From Oceanospirillaceae bacterium (GTDB lineage Bacteria > Pseudomonadota > Gammaproteobacteria > Pseudomonadales > Balneatricaceae): a stretch of DNA of 36,253 nucleotides. The position numbers and the translations under genes were made by a program. The stretch lies in assembly GCA_003521845.1 (NCBI GenBank), contig DPHB01000009.1, forward strand, positions 927-37,179, in the 5' to 3' direction. Under the pieces are notes generated by a model. The model was given only the letters and a program-made list of their open reading frames with translations, had not been told where the DNA came from and ran no database searches. Within the stretch, counting starts at the first letter, position 1. Each line of letters opens with the position of its first letter. Shown here piece by piece: positions 17,568 through 26,567 of this stretch.

Positions 17568-17927
17568 ATGTCCAACGTATTCAAGCTAGCCCCCAATGGT
17601 ATCAACAATGAGAATCTTGAAACTTGTGCGTATGTCACTAAGGACAACCTTGTTTCTGGTGAAGCCTTTGAACAAGCTCAAACCTTTTTGCTAAGTGAAG
17701 ATGAGCGCTTTGTGGTGGGTGTTTGGCAATGCACACCTTGCTGTGAAGAAATCCCCGCCTACCCAGGTAATGAATACTGCCAAGTTCTAGAAGGCTCCGT
17801 TACCATCACTGCCGATGGTAAAAGCCAGACTTACAATGAAGGAGATAGCTTCGTTATCAAAAAAGGTACCCCTCTGACTTGGCACATGACCAGCCAGTTT
17901 AAAAAGTACTTTGTTCTCTATTGCTAA
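17568..17927 (+). CDS. small cupin-domain protein (DUF861/Cupin_3 type)
   Basis: A 119-residue single-domain cupin from ATG 17568, preceded by AAAGAGA; an in-frame TTG at 17535 is rejected. NEYCQVLEGSVTITADG and EGDSFVIKKGTPLTWHM are the two cupin motifs, in the style of Cupin_3 (ureidoglycine-aminohydrolase-like/EutQ-like) proteins. The usual metal-binding His residues of motif 1 are not evident (Glu and Tyr instead), so a binding or structural role is as likely as catalysis. It is 36 bases upstream of the TMADH-family gene and very probably in one operon with it. Function otherwise unknown. Confidence 0.8.
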   Translation: MSNVFKLAPNGINNENLETCAYVTKDNLVSGEAFEQAQTFLLSEDERFVVGVWQCTPCCEEIPAYPGNEYCQVLEGSVTITADGKSQTYNEGDSFVIKKGTPLTWHMTSQFKKYFVLYC

Positions 17928-17963
17928 GTATTCACTTGCCACCAGCTAACAGTAGGTAAAACC

Positions 17964-20027
17964 ATGACTCGCGATCCTCGTTATGATGTTTTGTTTGAAG
18001 CAGTGCAAATCGGCCCAGTAACAGCCAAAAACCGCTTCTTTGCCGTGCCCCATGCGGCAGGTATGGGAGACATCTATCCCAACGCTTCAGCTGAATTTCG
18101 TGCCACCAAGGCTGCTGGCGGTTGGGGAACTGTGTGCGTTGAGCTAACTGAAATTCATCCCAGTACAGACATTCAGCCCTATATCATGCCACGCATGATG
18201 GAAGACGCTGATATCGACTACCACAAGAACATCGTCGACAAGATCAAGCAACATGGTGCCTTGGCAGGTGTAGAGATTGGCCACAATGGCTTAAACTCCT
18301 CCAATATAGTCAGCCGCGAAGTGCCCCTAGGCCCATCGGGTAACGTATTTAATGAATACTACCCAGTGCAATCTCGCACCATGTCAAAAAGCGATATCAA
18401 AGACCTACTACGCTGGCAAAAGCAAGCCGCCATACGCAGCAAAAAAGCCGGCTATGACTTAGTTTACATCTATGCTGGTCACGGCATGGGCATGCCACAA
18501 CACTTTTTATCTCGTCGCTATAATCGCCGCACAGATGAATACGGCGGTAGTTTTGAAAATCGTGCCCGTTTATTAAAAGAGATGATAGAGGTAACTAAAG
18601 ATGCTGTGGGCGATACCTGTGCTGTGGGAGTGCGCTTTGGTATCGAAGATTTGTTGGGCGTGGATGGTATTACTGCTCATGAGGACGGCCGCGCCGTGCT
18701 CGAATACCTAGGTGAACTACCGGACCTATGGGATGTAAATCTCAGTGATTGGACTAATGACTCGGTTACCTCACGTTTTTCTAGTGAAGGTTATCAAACT
18801 GAATATATTAGTCACGTCAAACAGCTGACTTCCAAGCCTGTGGTGGGCGTAGGCCGCTTTACCTCTCCAGATAGCATGTTGTCGTTAGTGAAACAAGGTA
18901 TTGTTGATTTCATTGGTGGCGCTAGACCTTCCATTGCAGACCCTTACCTACCCAACAAGGTAGACAAAAATCGCTTAGATGAAATCCGTGAATGCATCGG
19001 CTGCAACATATGCGTTAGTGCCGATCTTACGCATACCACCATTCGCTGTACTCAAAACCCCACCATTGGTGAGGAGTGGCGCAAACAATGGCACCCAGAA
19101 AGCATTGCTCCACAAAAGAGCGAGGCCGAGGTACTAGTCGTGGGAGCAGGCCCTACGGGGCTTGAGGCCAGTTACCAACTAGGCAAACGCGGCTATGAGG
19201 TTGTTCTAGCGGAAGCCAGTACAGAATTGGGTGGGCGTGTGAGCCGAGAATCCAAATTACCCGGCCTAGCAGAATGGGTAAGAGTCAGTGATTATCGCCA
19301 GCAACAGCTGAGCCAAATGCCCAATGTCACCGTTTACAAAGACAATTTACTAACTAGTGATGACATCTTGGAATTTGGCTTTGATCACGTACTTATTGCT
19401 ACGGGAGCACGTTGGCGCCGTGATGGTATTGGCCGCACTCATTATAAAGCTCTGCCGATAGATACACAGGCCAATATCTATACACCTGATGATGTTATGG
19501 ACGCAGTGGAGATCGAAGGCCCCATCGTTATTTTTGATGATGATCACTACTACATGGGTAGTGTTATTGCTGAACAGCTAGCCGATCAAGGCAAGCAGGT
19601 CACCCTAGTCACCCCTGCTGCCCTTGTTGCCCAATGGAGCGAAAACACCATGGAGCAGCACCGTATTCAAGCACGCTTAATGGCATTAGGTGTAACCTTG
19701 CTGACACAACATAGCATTGAAGGTCTAGCAGCTAATCAGGCCAGCATCAGTTGTGTGGTTACCGGCAAGTTAGCTCCATTAGACTGTCAATCATTAATAC
19801 TAGTCACCAGCCGAGAACCCACCACCGACTTGTATGAGCAGCTATCGCAACGGGAAAACGAATGGTCTAAAGCAGGTATAAGCAGCGTTGAATGCGCTGG
19901 CGATGGCGATGCCCCATCCACCCTTGCCGCAGCTGTCTACGCAGGGCATAAGTATGCACGCCTGCTTGAGGAAGATAGGCCAGATATTCCCTACCGAAGG
20001 GAACGAGTCATACTTTGCACTAATTAG
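17964..20027 (+). CDS. trimethylamine/histamine dehydrogenase-family iron-sulfur flavoprotein
   Basis: A 687-residue protein with an FMN-binding old-yellow-enzyme barrel (1-340), a 4Fe-4S site with Cys344, Cys347, Cys350 and Cys362 (ECIGCNIC...RCTQN), and an ADP/FAD-like domain from about 385 (VLVVGAGPTGLEASYQL). Length and order match trimethylamine dehydrogenase (TMADH). Tyr170 and His173 correspond to the catalytic Tyr169/His172 of TMADH. From remembered alignment, the aromatic bowl is changed: Trp256 is kept, but Tyr60 becomes Leu61 and Trp355 becomes Asp354, the latter as in histamine dehydrogenase. Role: oxidative deamination or demethylation of an amine, electrons probably passing to an ETF. 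AGTAGGT precedes the ATG. Substrate unknown. Confidence 0.88.
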   Translation: MTRDPRYDVLFEAVQIGPVTAKNRFFAVPHAAGMGDIYPNASAEFRATKAAGGWGTVCVELTEIHPSTDIQPYIMPRMMEDADIDYHKNIVDKIKQHGALAGVEIGHNGLNSSNIVSREVPLGPSGNVFNEYYPVQSRTMSKSDIKDLLRWQKQAAIRSKKAGYDLVYIYAGHGMGMPQHFLSRRYNRRTDEYGGSFENRARLLKEMIEVTKDAVGDTCAVGVRFGIEDLLGVDGITAHEDGRAVLEYLGELPDLWDVNLSDWTNDSVTSRFSSEGYQTEYISHVKQLTSKPVVGVGRFTSPDSMLSLVKQGIVDFIGGARPSIADPYLPNKVDKNRLDEIRECIGCNICVSADLTHTTIRCTQNPTIGEEWRKQWHPESIAPQKSEAEVLVVGAGPTGLEASYQLGKRGYEVVLAEASTELGGRVSRESKLPGLAEWVRVSDYRQQQLSQMPNVTVYKDNLLTSDDILEFGFDHVLIATGARWRRDGIGRTHYKALPIDTQANIYTPDDVMDAVEIEGPIVIFDDDHYYMGSVIAEQLADQGKQVTLVTPAALVAQWSENTMEQHRIQARLMALGVTLLTQHSIEGLAANQASISCVVTGKLAPLDCQSLILVTSREPTTDLYEQLSQRENEWSKAGISSVECAGDGDAPSTLAAAVYAGHKYARLLEEDRPDIPYRRERVILCTN

Positions 20028-20042
20028 TTATAAGCTAGTATA

Positions 20043-20070
20043 TGGTTGGTTTACTAGTTAAAACCAACCA
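20043..20070. terminator. possible hairpin between convergent genes
   Basis: TGGTTGGTTT (20043-20052) and AAACCAACCA (20061-20070) form a perfect 10-bp stem with an 8-base loop, lying between the TMADH-family gene and the end of the convergent tetR gene. No T tract on either side, so terminator function is uncertain. Confidence 0.4.
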
Positions 20071-20684
20071 CCCACCATCAAATCAACCAAATCTTTGGCA
20101 TGCGCACCAACATCGACATCATGATGTTTGCTACAAGAATTCATCATACAAATATCAGCTAAACCCACAAAATAGGCGAAAGCACCGCTAGCCATTATAT
20201 CTGCTGGCGTCTTTATTTTAATAATATCTTGATTCTGTAAAGTCTGTATAGCCGCAGCCAATGCGCCATGCACTTCTTCTGAACGTTGAAACATATACGT
20301 GCTTATTTCTGAATCAGGATCAGAATATTCCATGACAGTACTGATAATGTGCAATGTTTGACGCATGCGCGGATCTTGTCCAAGTTGCGCCACCATCATG
20401 GTCATGAGCATACGAAAATGCTCGGCACCTTGTTCAGGCTTGAGCTCACGCATTTCCTTACAAAACATATCATGGTCTGCACCGGTTTTGTGGTGCCACA
20501 AAGCCATAATGAGCTCGTCTTTATTTTTGAAGTGCCAATAGATGGCACCACGCGTCAGGCCTGCACGGGTGGCAATTTGCAATAGAGTGGTATGAGCAAC
20601 ACCACGTTCCATAAATTCATCAATCGCTGCATCTAGTAACAGATGGTATGTACGTTCAGCTTCTTCTTTTGTTTTGCGGGCCAT
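20058..20684 (-). CDS. TetR-family efflux repressor, AcrR/TtgR-like
   Basis: Starting at ATG 20684, which has GGAGAG 7-8 bases upstream on the reverse strand, the protein has 208 residues and opens MARKTKEEAERTYHLLLDAA, the classic AcrR/TtgR opening. The helix-turn-helix includes TTLLQIATRAGLTRGAIYWH. The upstream TTG (20708) is rejected. It is divergent from a complete RND efflux operon, and AcrR-like palindromes lie next to both genes, so it very likely represses the operon and itself and is released by pump substrates. The ligand domain is typical; Cys-rich segment MMNSCSKHHD near the C-terminus is unusual and could be functional or incidental. Confidence 0.93.
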   Translation of the reverse strand: MARKTKEEAERTYHLLLDAAIDEFMERGVAHTTLLQIATRAGLTRGAIYWHFKNKDELIMALWHHKTGADHDMFCKEMRELKPEQGAEHFRMLMTMMVAQLGQDPRMRQTLHIISTVMEYSDPDSEISTYMFQRSEEVHGALAAAIQTLQNQDIIKIKTPADIMASGAFAYFVGLADICMMNSCSKHHDVDVGAHAKDLVDLMVGGWF

Positions 20685-20716
20685 AACGACTCTCCAGTCA
20701 ACTTGCAATTAATTAT

Positions 20717-20730
20717 ACATTCATGTATGT
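20717..20730. promoter_or_regulatory. AcrR-type operator, repressor-proximal copy
   Basis: ACATTCATGTATGT is the reverse-complement relative of the second site at 20788-20805 and resembles the E. coli acrAB operator (ACATACATT-ATGAATGT). It lies 33 bases upstream of the tetR start, suited to autorepression. Confidence 0.65.
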
Positions 20731-20787
20731 TTATTACAAGTTTGAGCAGATTCCCTTTTTGGTGTGTCTGTTTTTTTGTGCTTTTAT

Positions 20788-20805
20788 ACATACATGCATG
20801 AATGT
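20788..20805. promoter_or_regulatory. AcrR-type operator, efflux-proximal copy
   Basis: ACATACATGCATGAATGT is an imperfect palindrome close to the known AcrR/TtgR-type operator. It ends 17 bases before the adaptor start at 20823, and overlaps an in-frame ATG at 20802, which argues that the latter is not the real start. Confidence 0.7.
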
Positions 20806-20822
20806 TTGATAAGGATCTTACC

Positions 20823-21905
20823 ATGTCTAAGTTACCCGCTGCCCTATTAATTGCGGCGTCATTAACGCTAGTTGGTTGCCAGCAAGACGACAACCAAGTT
20901 ACTGCTAAAATTGAACCTATCCGCCCTGCCAAGATTGTCAAGGTGGTAGCTAGTGATAGCCTTTCTGTACGCCGTTTCCCAGCCATTATAGAGGCAGCAA
21001 ATCAAACACAAATAAGCTTCCGTACCAGCGGCCAAGTAGAAGCTTTGGAAGTACAAGCAGGCCAACAAGTCACAAAGGGGCAGCTATTAGCTAAATTGGA
21101 CGACACGGATTATCAAAACAATATTATGCAAGCTCAGGCCAACCATGATCTTGCTAAAGTTCAGCACGAACAAATTTCTCAGCTGTATGAACAGAAGTAT
21201 GCCTCAAAAACTGAATTAGAGCAGGTCACAGCGCAACTAAAGGCGGCAAAAGCTGCTTTACAAATGGCACAAGAGGCCCTTGCCCATACTCGCCTACTTG
21301 CACCAATGGAAGGCATTGTTGATCGCGTGAATATTAAGAACCATCAGCTGGTTTCTCCACAATTACCGGTACTACAATTACGCACCTTGGATGACTTTGA
21401 TATTCGTTTTGATATTCCAGAAAGCCTACTTAGCCAAATCCAAAAGGTGGCTGATCCCCACTCTATCTGCCTCAATGTGCACTTTAATGGCCACCCTCAG
21501 AAATCCTATCCAGCCTGCTATAAGGAAAACGAGTCTAGCCCAGATCCTATGTCCCGCTCTTACAGCATGGTATTTGCCATGGCACCTATCACTGACTTCA
21601 CCTTGATGCCGGGTATGAGCTCCGAGGTTGAGATAGACCTCTCCCAAGTCATGGTCGACAAACCATCATCTGGCGTACTGGTACCTACTGAAGCCTTGTT
21701 TGAACAACAAGGCAGCACTTATGTATGGCTAGTTGATCAGGAAATGTACGTGCATAAAACAGCTGTATCAACTGGGCAGATGATGAACGAGGGCATTTTA
21801 GTATTAGAAGGTCTGAAGCATGGTGATCAAGTGGTTGCCGCAGGCGTAGCTTATATCCAAGACAAGATGCAGGTTCGTGCCCTGCAGAAAGAACGCGGAC
21901 TATAA
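20823..21905 (+). CDS. RND efflux periplasmic adaptor subunit (membrane fusion lipoprotein)
   Basis: A 360-residue lipoprotein from ATG 20823 (AAGGAT upstream). The lipobox LVGC puts the lipid-modified Cys at residue 19. It shows the biotinyl-lipoyl-like half motifs (SFRTSGQVEALEVQAGQQV and APMEGIVDRVNIKNHQLV), an alpha-helical hairpin between them (about 85-140) and beta-barrel/membrane-proximal parts behind. It links the inner-membrane RND pump to the outer-membrane channel. The stop is followed at once by AAGGAG and the permease start, and the TolC-like gene completes the set. Expression is probably repressed by the divergent AcrR-like protein. Confidence 0.92.
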   Translation: MSKLPAALLIAASLTLVGCQQDDNQVTAKIEPIRPAKIVKVVASDSLSVRRFPAIIEAANQTQISFRTSGQVEALEVQAGQQVTKGQLLAKLDDTDYQNNIMQAQANHDLAKVQHEQISQLYEQKYASKTELEQVTAQLKAAKAALQMAQEALAHTRLLAPMEGIVDRVNIKNHQLVSPQLPVLQLRTLDDFDIRFDIPESLLSQIQKVADPHSICLNVHFNGHPQKSYPACYKENESSPDPMSRSYSMVFAMAPITDFTLMPGMSSEVEIDLSQVMVDKPSSGVLVPTEALFEQQGSTYVWLVDQEMYVHKTAVSTGQMMNEGILVLEGLKHGDQVVAAGVAYIQDKMQVRALQKERGL

Positions 21906-21915
21906 GGAGCCAACG

Positions 21916-24900
21916 GTGAAATTAACGGAATATACCCTAAAGAACAAAACCGTCAGTTGGATGGTTGTGTTACTGCTCATCATTGGTGGTGTCATATCCT
22001 TCTCCCAACTAGGACGCTTGGAAGATCCCGCATTTACCATTAAGCAAGCCATGATCGTTACTCAGTATCCTGGCGCTTCGGCACAAGAGGTCGAGGAAGA
22101 AGTCACCTTGCCCTTAGAAAACGCCATTCAACAACTACCTTACGTGTATAAGGTCAGATCTGTATCCAGTGCTGGTATGTCACAGATAGATGTGGAGATG
22201 AAAAGCATCTATCGCAAACAAGCCCTAGCGCAAATTTGGGACGAAATGCGACGTAAAATCCGCGATCTAGAAGGTGACTTACCTCCTGGGGTACAAAGCC
22301 CCATGATCAACGATGACTTTGCCGATGTGTATGGTGTCTTTTTAGCTCTAACTGGCGATGGTTATGCCTATGAAGACTTGGCCGATTATGGCGATCTTCT
22401 AAAACGTGAACTAGTCATGGTAAAGGGCGTTAACAAGGTCATCGTTAGCGGTCGCCGCCATGAAATGATCAGCATTGAAGTAAATCGTGCCAAGGCCGCT
22501 ACCTCTGGCTATACCACCCGCGATATACAGCACCTGCTGGGTGGCCAAAGCATGGTTACCAGCGCCGGCAACATTCAGCTTGGCAGTGAATACCTACGTA
22601 TTAGCACCGTCACAGCAGGCGCTCAGGATCCTGCTACGGAGTTAGGCAATCTACTTATGGGGTCGCGTAACGGCAAGCTGGTATATCTTGGCGATATTGC
22701 CGACATCCAAGAAACCTACTATGAGCCCACAGATCACCTTTATCGTTTCAACGGCAAACCAGCCCTAGCTATAGGCGTATCTTTTTCTGACGGTGTTAAC
22801 GTCACCAAAATAGGCAAATCCATTAACGAACGCTTGCAAGAACTTGAATACGCTCGTCCTCATGGTATGGAGCTATCGGCAATATATGACCAACCAGCTC
22901 AAGTAGAAGCCTCGGTAGATAGCTTCTTGATCGGTCTGGCCCAAGCTGTGGCCATCGTCATCGTGGTACTGATGTTTACCATGGGTTGGAAACCCGGCAT
23001 TTTGATGAGTGGCGTATTGTTACTCACCATCTTGGGGACCTTTATTGTCATGAATATGGTGGGCATTGAACTACAACGTATTTCGCTGGGTGCACTAATC
23101 ATTGCCCTGGGTATGTTGGTAGACAACGCCATCGTTATAACCGAAGGCATGATGATAAGTATGCAGCGGGGTATGAAACGCAAAGAAGCGGCCGTGCGTA
23201 TTGTTGGCCATGCTTGGGCGCCGTTGTTAGGCGCTACCATGATTGCCATTACCGCTTTTGCCCCTATCGGCCTATCACCAGATGCTAGTGGCGAATTTAC
23301 CGGTAGCCTATTCTGGGTGCTGTTTATTTCCTTATTCTTGAGCTGGGTACTGGCCGTCACTCTGACGCCTTTCTTTGGTTACTTGATGTTTAAGGAGCAG
23401 CCAACACAAGATGGTGGCGAACAGGTGGACCCGTATAAAGGTATTATTTATCAAGCCTACCGTGGTTTGCTACACACTACCTTGCGCTTCCGTTGGACCA
23501 CCATGCTGTTCATGGTAGCGGCCTTGTACTCGGCTATCTTGGCCTTTGGGCAGGTGAAACAAGCTTTCTTCCCAGAAAGTACCCTACCGGCGTTTACCGT
23601 CAACTACTGGTTGCCTCAAGGTACGGATATTCGCGCCACCACCGAAGAGATTGAAGCCTTACAAGCCCGAGTTATGGAACTGCCAGAGGTACAGCAGGTA
23701 ACTGCCACCATTGGCCGCGGTGCAGAGCGCTTTATGCTTACCTACGCCCCTGAGTTTTCCTACTCGGGTTACGGGCAGCTGCTAGTCGCTACACATAACT
23801 ACGAAGATGTCGCCAAGGCCCTAGTTAAAACCCAAGAACTGGTAGCAGAGGAATTCCCCCATGCCTTTGTAAAGTTCGAGCGTTTTGCCCTAGGCCCTGC
23901 TGCAGGTGCCAAAATTGAAGCCCGTTTTAGTGGCCCAGATCCAGATGTATTGCGCAATTTATCTGATCAAACCCTAGCCATTTTACATGCTCAACCAAAG
24001 GCTATTAACGTGCGCCAAGACTGGCGTGAACGCACCAAGGTTGTCCAACCGATTATTGACGAAAGTGAAGCTCGCCGCCTAGGTATCAGCCAAGCCGATA
24101 TTGATGGCGCTATTGCACAAAACGTTAGTGGTACTCAGGTAGGACTATATCGCAACGGTTCCACCATGCTACCAATCGTGGTGCGCCCACCAGTACACGA
24201 ACGCACCGGTGTCCAACAACTTGACGAGGTGCAGGTATTTAGTCCCGTTAGCGGCAGCTACATCCCTCTGGACCAGCTGGTTACGAGCATCGACTTGGGT
24301 TGGGAAGATCCTATTATCAAGCGTGCCGATCGCCGTCGTACCTTAACGGTGTTTGCCGATCCTAACCTCAATAGCAATGCCTTTGAGTTACACGCTTTAA
24401 TTCGTGCCGATATTGAAGCCATCGAACTTCCCCAGGGTTACAACCTCGAATGGGGTGGTGAATATGAAGCCCAGAACATGGCCAACGAAGCGGTATTTGA
24501 ATTCTTACCCCTAGGCTTGTTATTGATGGTCATTATTAACGTAGTGATGTTCCGTTCAGCCAAACAAACTTTAGTGATCTGGCTCACTGTGCCACTGGCT
24601 ATTATCGGTGTTGGTTATGGCCTGATGATCATGGGCCAACCATTTAGTTTTACCGCACTGCTAGCGGTACTAAGCTTAATTGGTATGCAAATCAAAAATG
24701 GTATTGTACTGGTCGAAGAAATTAAACGTCTTAAGGAAGAGGAAGGCCATGAATGGCTAGAGTCTATTAGCCAAGCTTCCATCAGCCGTTTGCGCCCTGT
24801 AACCATGGCAGCAATCACCACTATTTTGGGTGTTATTCCATTGCTACCAGATGCCTTTTTTGCACCTATGGCGGTAACGATTATGTTTGGTCTAGGCTTT

Positions 24901-24972
24901 GCCACCATCCTTACCCTAATCGTGGTACCTGTGCTATTCGCCTTGTTTTATCACGTGCGTTACACCCGATAA
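21916..24972 (+). CDS. RND efflux permease (HAE1/AcrB-like)
   Basis: A 1018-residue proton-driven inner-membrane pump starting at GTG 21916, with AAGGAG 7 bases upstream; an earlier in-frame GTG (21877) lies inside the adaptor gene and is rejected. It has the standard 12-helix, two-periplasmic-domain layout. In TM4 the sequence GMLVDNAIV shows Asp403 followed by Asn404, where AcrB has Asp407-Asp408; the TM10 lysine is present as Lys927 (IKNGIVLVEE). The ASAQEVEEEVTLPLE segment is a typical porter-domain signature. It belongs to the broad acriflavine-resistance-type clade; drug substrates cannot be predicted. Confidence 0.93.
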   Translation: MKLTEYTLKNKTVSWMVVLLLIIGGVISFSQLGRLEDPAFTIKQAMIVTQYPGASAQEVEEEVTLPLENAIQQLPYVYKVRSVSSAGMSQIDVEMKSIYRKQALAQIWDEMRRKIRDLEGDLPPGVQSPMINDDFADVYGVFLALTGDGYAYEDLADYGDLLKRELVMVKGVNKVIVSGRRHEMISIEVNRAKAATSGYTTRDIQHLLGGQSMVTSAGNIQLGSEYLRISTVTAGAQDPATELGNLLMGSRNGKLVYLGDIADIQETYYEPTDHLYRFNGKPALAIGVSFSDGVNVTKIGKSINERLQELEYARPHGMELSAIYDQPAQVEASVDSFLIGLAQAVAIVIVVLMFTMGWKPGILMSGVLLLTILGTFIVMNMVGIELQRISLGALIIALGMLVDNAIVITEGMMISMQRGMKRKEAAVRIVGHAWAPLLGATMIAITAFAPIGLSPDASGEFTGSLFWVLFISLFLSWVLAVTLTPFFGYLMFKEQPTQDGGEQVDPYKGIIYQAYRGLLHTTLRFRWTTMLFMVAALYSAILAFGQVKQAFFPESTLPAFTVNYWLPQGTDIRATTEEIEALQARVMELPEVQQVTATIGRGAERFMLTYAPEFSYSGYGQLLVATHNYEDVAKALVKTQELVAEEFPHAFVKFERFALGPAAGAKIEARFSGPDPDVLRNLSDQTLAILHAQPKAINVRQDWRERTKVVQPIIDESEARRLGISQADIDGAIAQNVSGTQVGLYRNGSTMLPIVVRPPVHERTGVQQLDEVQVFSPVSGSYIPLDQLVTSIDLGWEDPIIKRADRRRTLTVFADPNLNSNAFELHALIRADIEAIELPQGYNLEWGGEYEAQNMANEAVFEFLPLGLLLMVIINVVMFRSAKQTLVIWLTVPLAIIGVGYGLMIMGQPFSFTALLAVLSLIGMQIKNGIVLVEEIKRLKEEEGHEWLESISQASISRLRPVTMAAITTILGVIPLLPDAFFAPMAVTIMFGLGFATILTLIVVPVLFALFYHVRYTR

Positions 24973-24978
24973 TTATGA

Positions 24979-25000
24979 CCTCCTCGCTAAAGCGAGGAGG
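24979..25000 (+). repeat. perfect stem-loop between permease and TolC-like genes
   Basis: CCTCCTCGC (24979-24987), loop TAAA, GCGAGGAGG (24992-25000): a perfect GC-rich 9-bp stem. No T tract follows. It may stabilise or partially terminate the mRNA, and its right arm holds a Shine-Dalgarno-like AGGAGG that has no nearby start codon. Confidence 0.7.
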
Positions 25001-25034
25001 CAATAGCCAGAATATCGAAATAATGGAGAAGACC

Positions 25035-26351
25035 ATGCAATGGTTTACAAAACAGATAATTGGTAGCGCACTAATCGCCCTACCATTGAGCCTAACGGCA
25101 CTGCCTAGCCAAGCAGAAAACCTCACGCAAGTATGGCAACTAGCCCAGGCGGAAGACGTACAACTAGCTATTGCCGCTGCCGACATTGATCTGCAGGCAG
25201 AAAAACGCCAGCAAGCTAAAGCCGCTACCCTACCAAGCATTGGGGCTACAGCTAACCTTAATTATGTAGACAATAGCGCCATTGGCGTAGCCAATACAGG
25301 TCAATCCTATACCTTGGACATGAAACAGGGCATCTACCACCGTGATGTTATATTACAGTCACAACAAGTGGAGCTATTGGTAGATAACAGCCGCCTTGGC
25401 TATCAACTGGCTGAACAGCAACTAATTATGCGTGTCGCGGCCGCCTACTTTGCCCAGCTAGAAGCCCAAGATGCCGTACAATTGGCCTTGCAAGAACATG
25501 ACTCTGTTGCAGAACGACACAAGGAAATACAAGCACGTTACGACGTGGGCGTTAGCAATCTAGTCACTTTGCAAGAAGCCCAAGCACGCTTAGACATGAT
25601 GCAAGCACAAATCGTAGCTACACGTGGCCAACTAGCAGAAAGCCACTATGCTCTAGGAGAAATACTCAACCGAGAACTGAGTTCGTTATCACCTTTGCCA
25701 GCCTCGGCATCAAGTATTGAATTAAACTTCTTACCACTACAAACCTTGGACGTATGGGTAGCGGATGCCGAGCAAAACAGCTTGCAACTGCAGCAAATAC
25801 GCAAGCAACTACAGGTAGCCCGAGTTAACATTCAAGCTGAAGAAGCCGCGTTAACTCCCGGTATCGACCTTATCGCTCAGTACAGCCACACCGACAACAC
25901 CCATGTTTTGTACGGTGCTGATGCAGACCAGTACATGGTAGGTATAAAAATCAGTATGCCAATCTATACCGGTGGCTATACACAATCGAAAGTTGCTGAG
26001 GCAACGTTACTACAAAGACAACTGCAACGTCAGCTACAGCAAGCCCAGCGAAGCATTGGCAAGGCCGTACGCTCTGCTTATGTCTCGGTAGATTCGGCTC
26101 AACAGCTAGTGCAAGCTAGAGAGCAGGTACAAGCCTCAGCAGAACTAGCTTTTAAGGCTATGGAAAGTGCCGTTGATGTTGGTAGCCGTACCCATGTTGA
26201 CTTATTGGATGTACAAAGCCAGGTATTTAGCGCCCGTCGCGACCTAGCCCAAGCCAAGTACCAATTGCTACTGTCTCAGCTGCAATTGCGCCTCATCGCT
26301 GGTTCCTTGAGCCCTGCCGATTTACAAACTATCGACGCGCTACTGCTTTAA
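25035..26351 (+). CDS. TolC-family outer-membrane efflux protein
   Basis: A 438-residue protein from ATG 25035, chosen because GGAG lies 6 bases upstream; earlier in-frame ATGs at 24975 and 25023 lack this, and the first lies before the stem-loop. It begins with a signal peptide (ending near LPSQA), followed by two OEP repeats rich in Gln/Ala heptads that form the alpha-helical barrel, with QARYDVGVSNLVTLQEAQARL as a typical block. It completes the tripartite RND pump as the outer-membrane channel. The terminator at 26378-26408 ends the operon. Confidence 0.92.
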   Translation: MQWFTKQIIGSALIALPLSLTALPSQAENLTQVWQLAQAEDVQLAIAAADIDLQAEKRQQAKAATLPSIGATANLNYVDNSAIGVANTGQSYTLDMKQGIYHRDVILQSQQVELLVDNSRLGYQLAEQQLIMRVAAAYFAQLEAQDAVQLALQEHDSVAERHKEIQARYDVGVSNLVTLQEAQARLDMMQAQIVATRGQLAESHYALGEILNRELSSLSPLPASASSIELNFLPLQTLDVWVADAEQNSLQLQQIRKQLQVARVNIQAEEAALTPGIDLIAQYSHTDNTHVLYGADADQYMVGIKISMPIYTGGYTQSKVAEATLLQRQLQRQLQQAQRSIGKAVRSAYVSVDSAQQLVQAREQVQASAELAFKAMESAVDVGSRTHVDLLDVQSQVFSARRDLAQAKYQLLLSQLQLRLIAGSLSPADLQTIDALLL

Positions 26352-26377
26352 TTGCATCTTACTATGAGCTTCAACCT

Positions 26378-26408
26378 AATATCCCGGCACTAGCCGGGAT
26401 ATTTGTTT
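26378..26408 (+). terminator. intrinsic terminator of RND efflux operon
   Basis: AATATCCCGGC (26378-26388), loop ACTA, GCCGGGATATT (26393-26403): a perfect 11-bp stem, then TTGTTTT. The rest of the gap to 26555 shows no gene. Confidence 0.93.
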
Positions 26409-26567
26409 TCAGGCATAAATAATCAGTCATATGACCAAGGATTATGCTAAATAAGCGCCTATGTGACTATGGTTCATGGCTTAAGAACTAGAGAAATGCC
26501 ATTGTAGACAACAAGTTACGCAGTTTGCTAAGCCAAGAGCTATAGCCCGCTAAGTAAGGAGGTATCA

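Noticed and set aside
20802..20822. Upstream ATG of the RND adaptor
   Set aside because: It lies inside the AcrR-type operator and would spoil the lipoprotein signal; ATG 20823 with AAGGAT is better.
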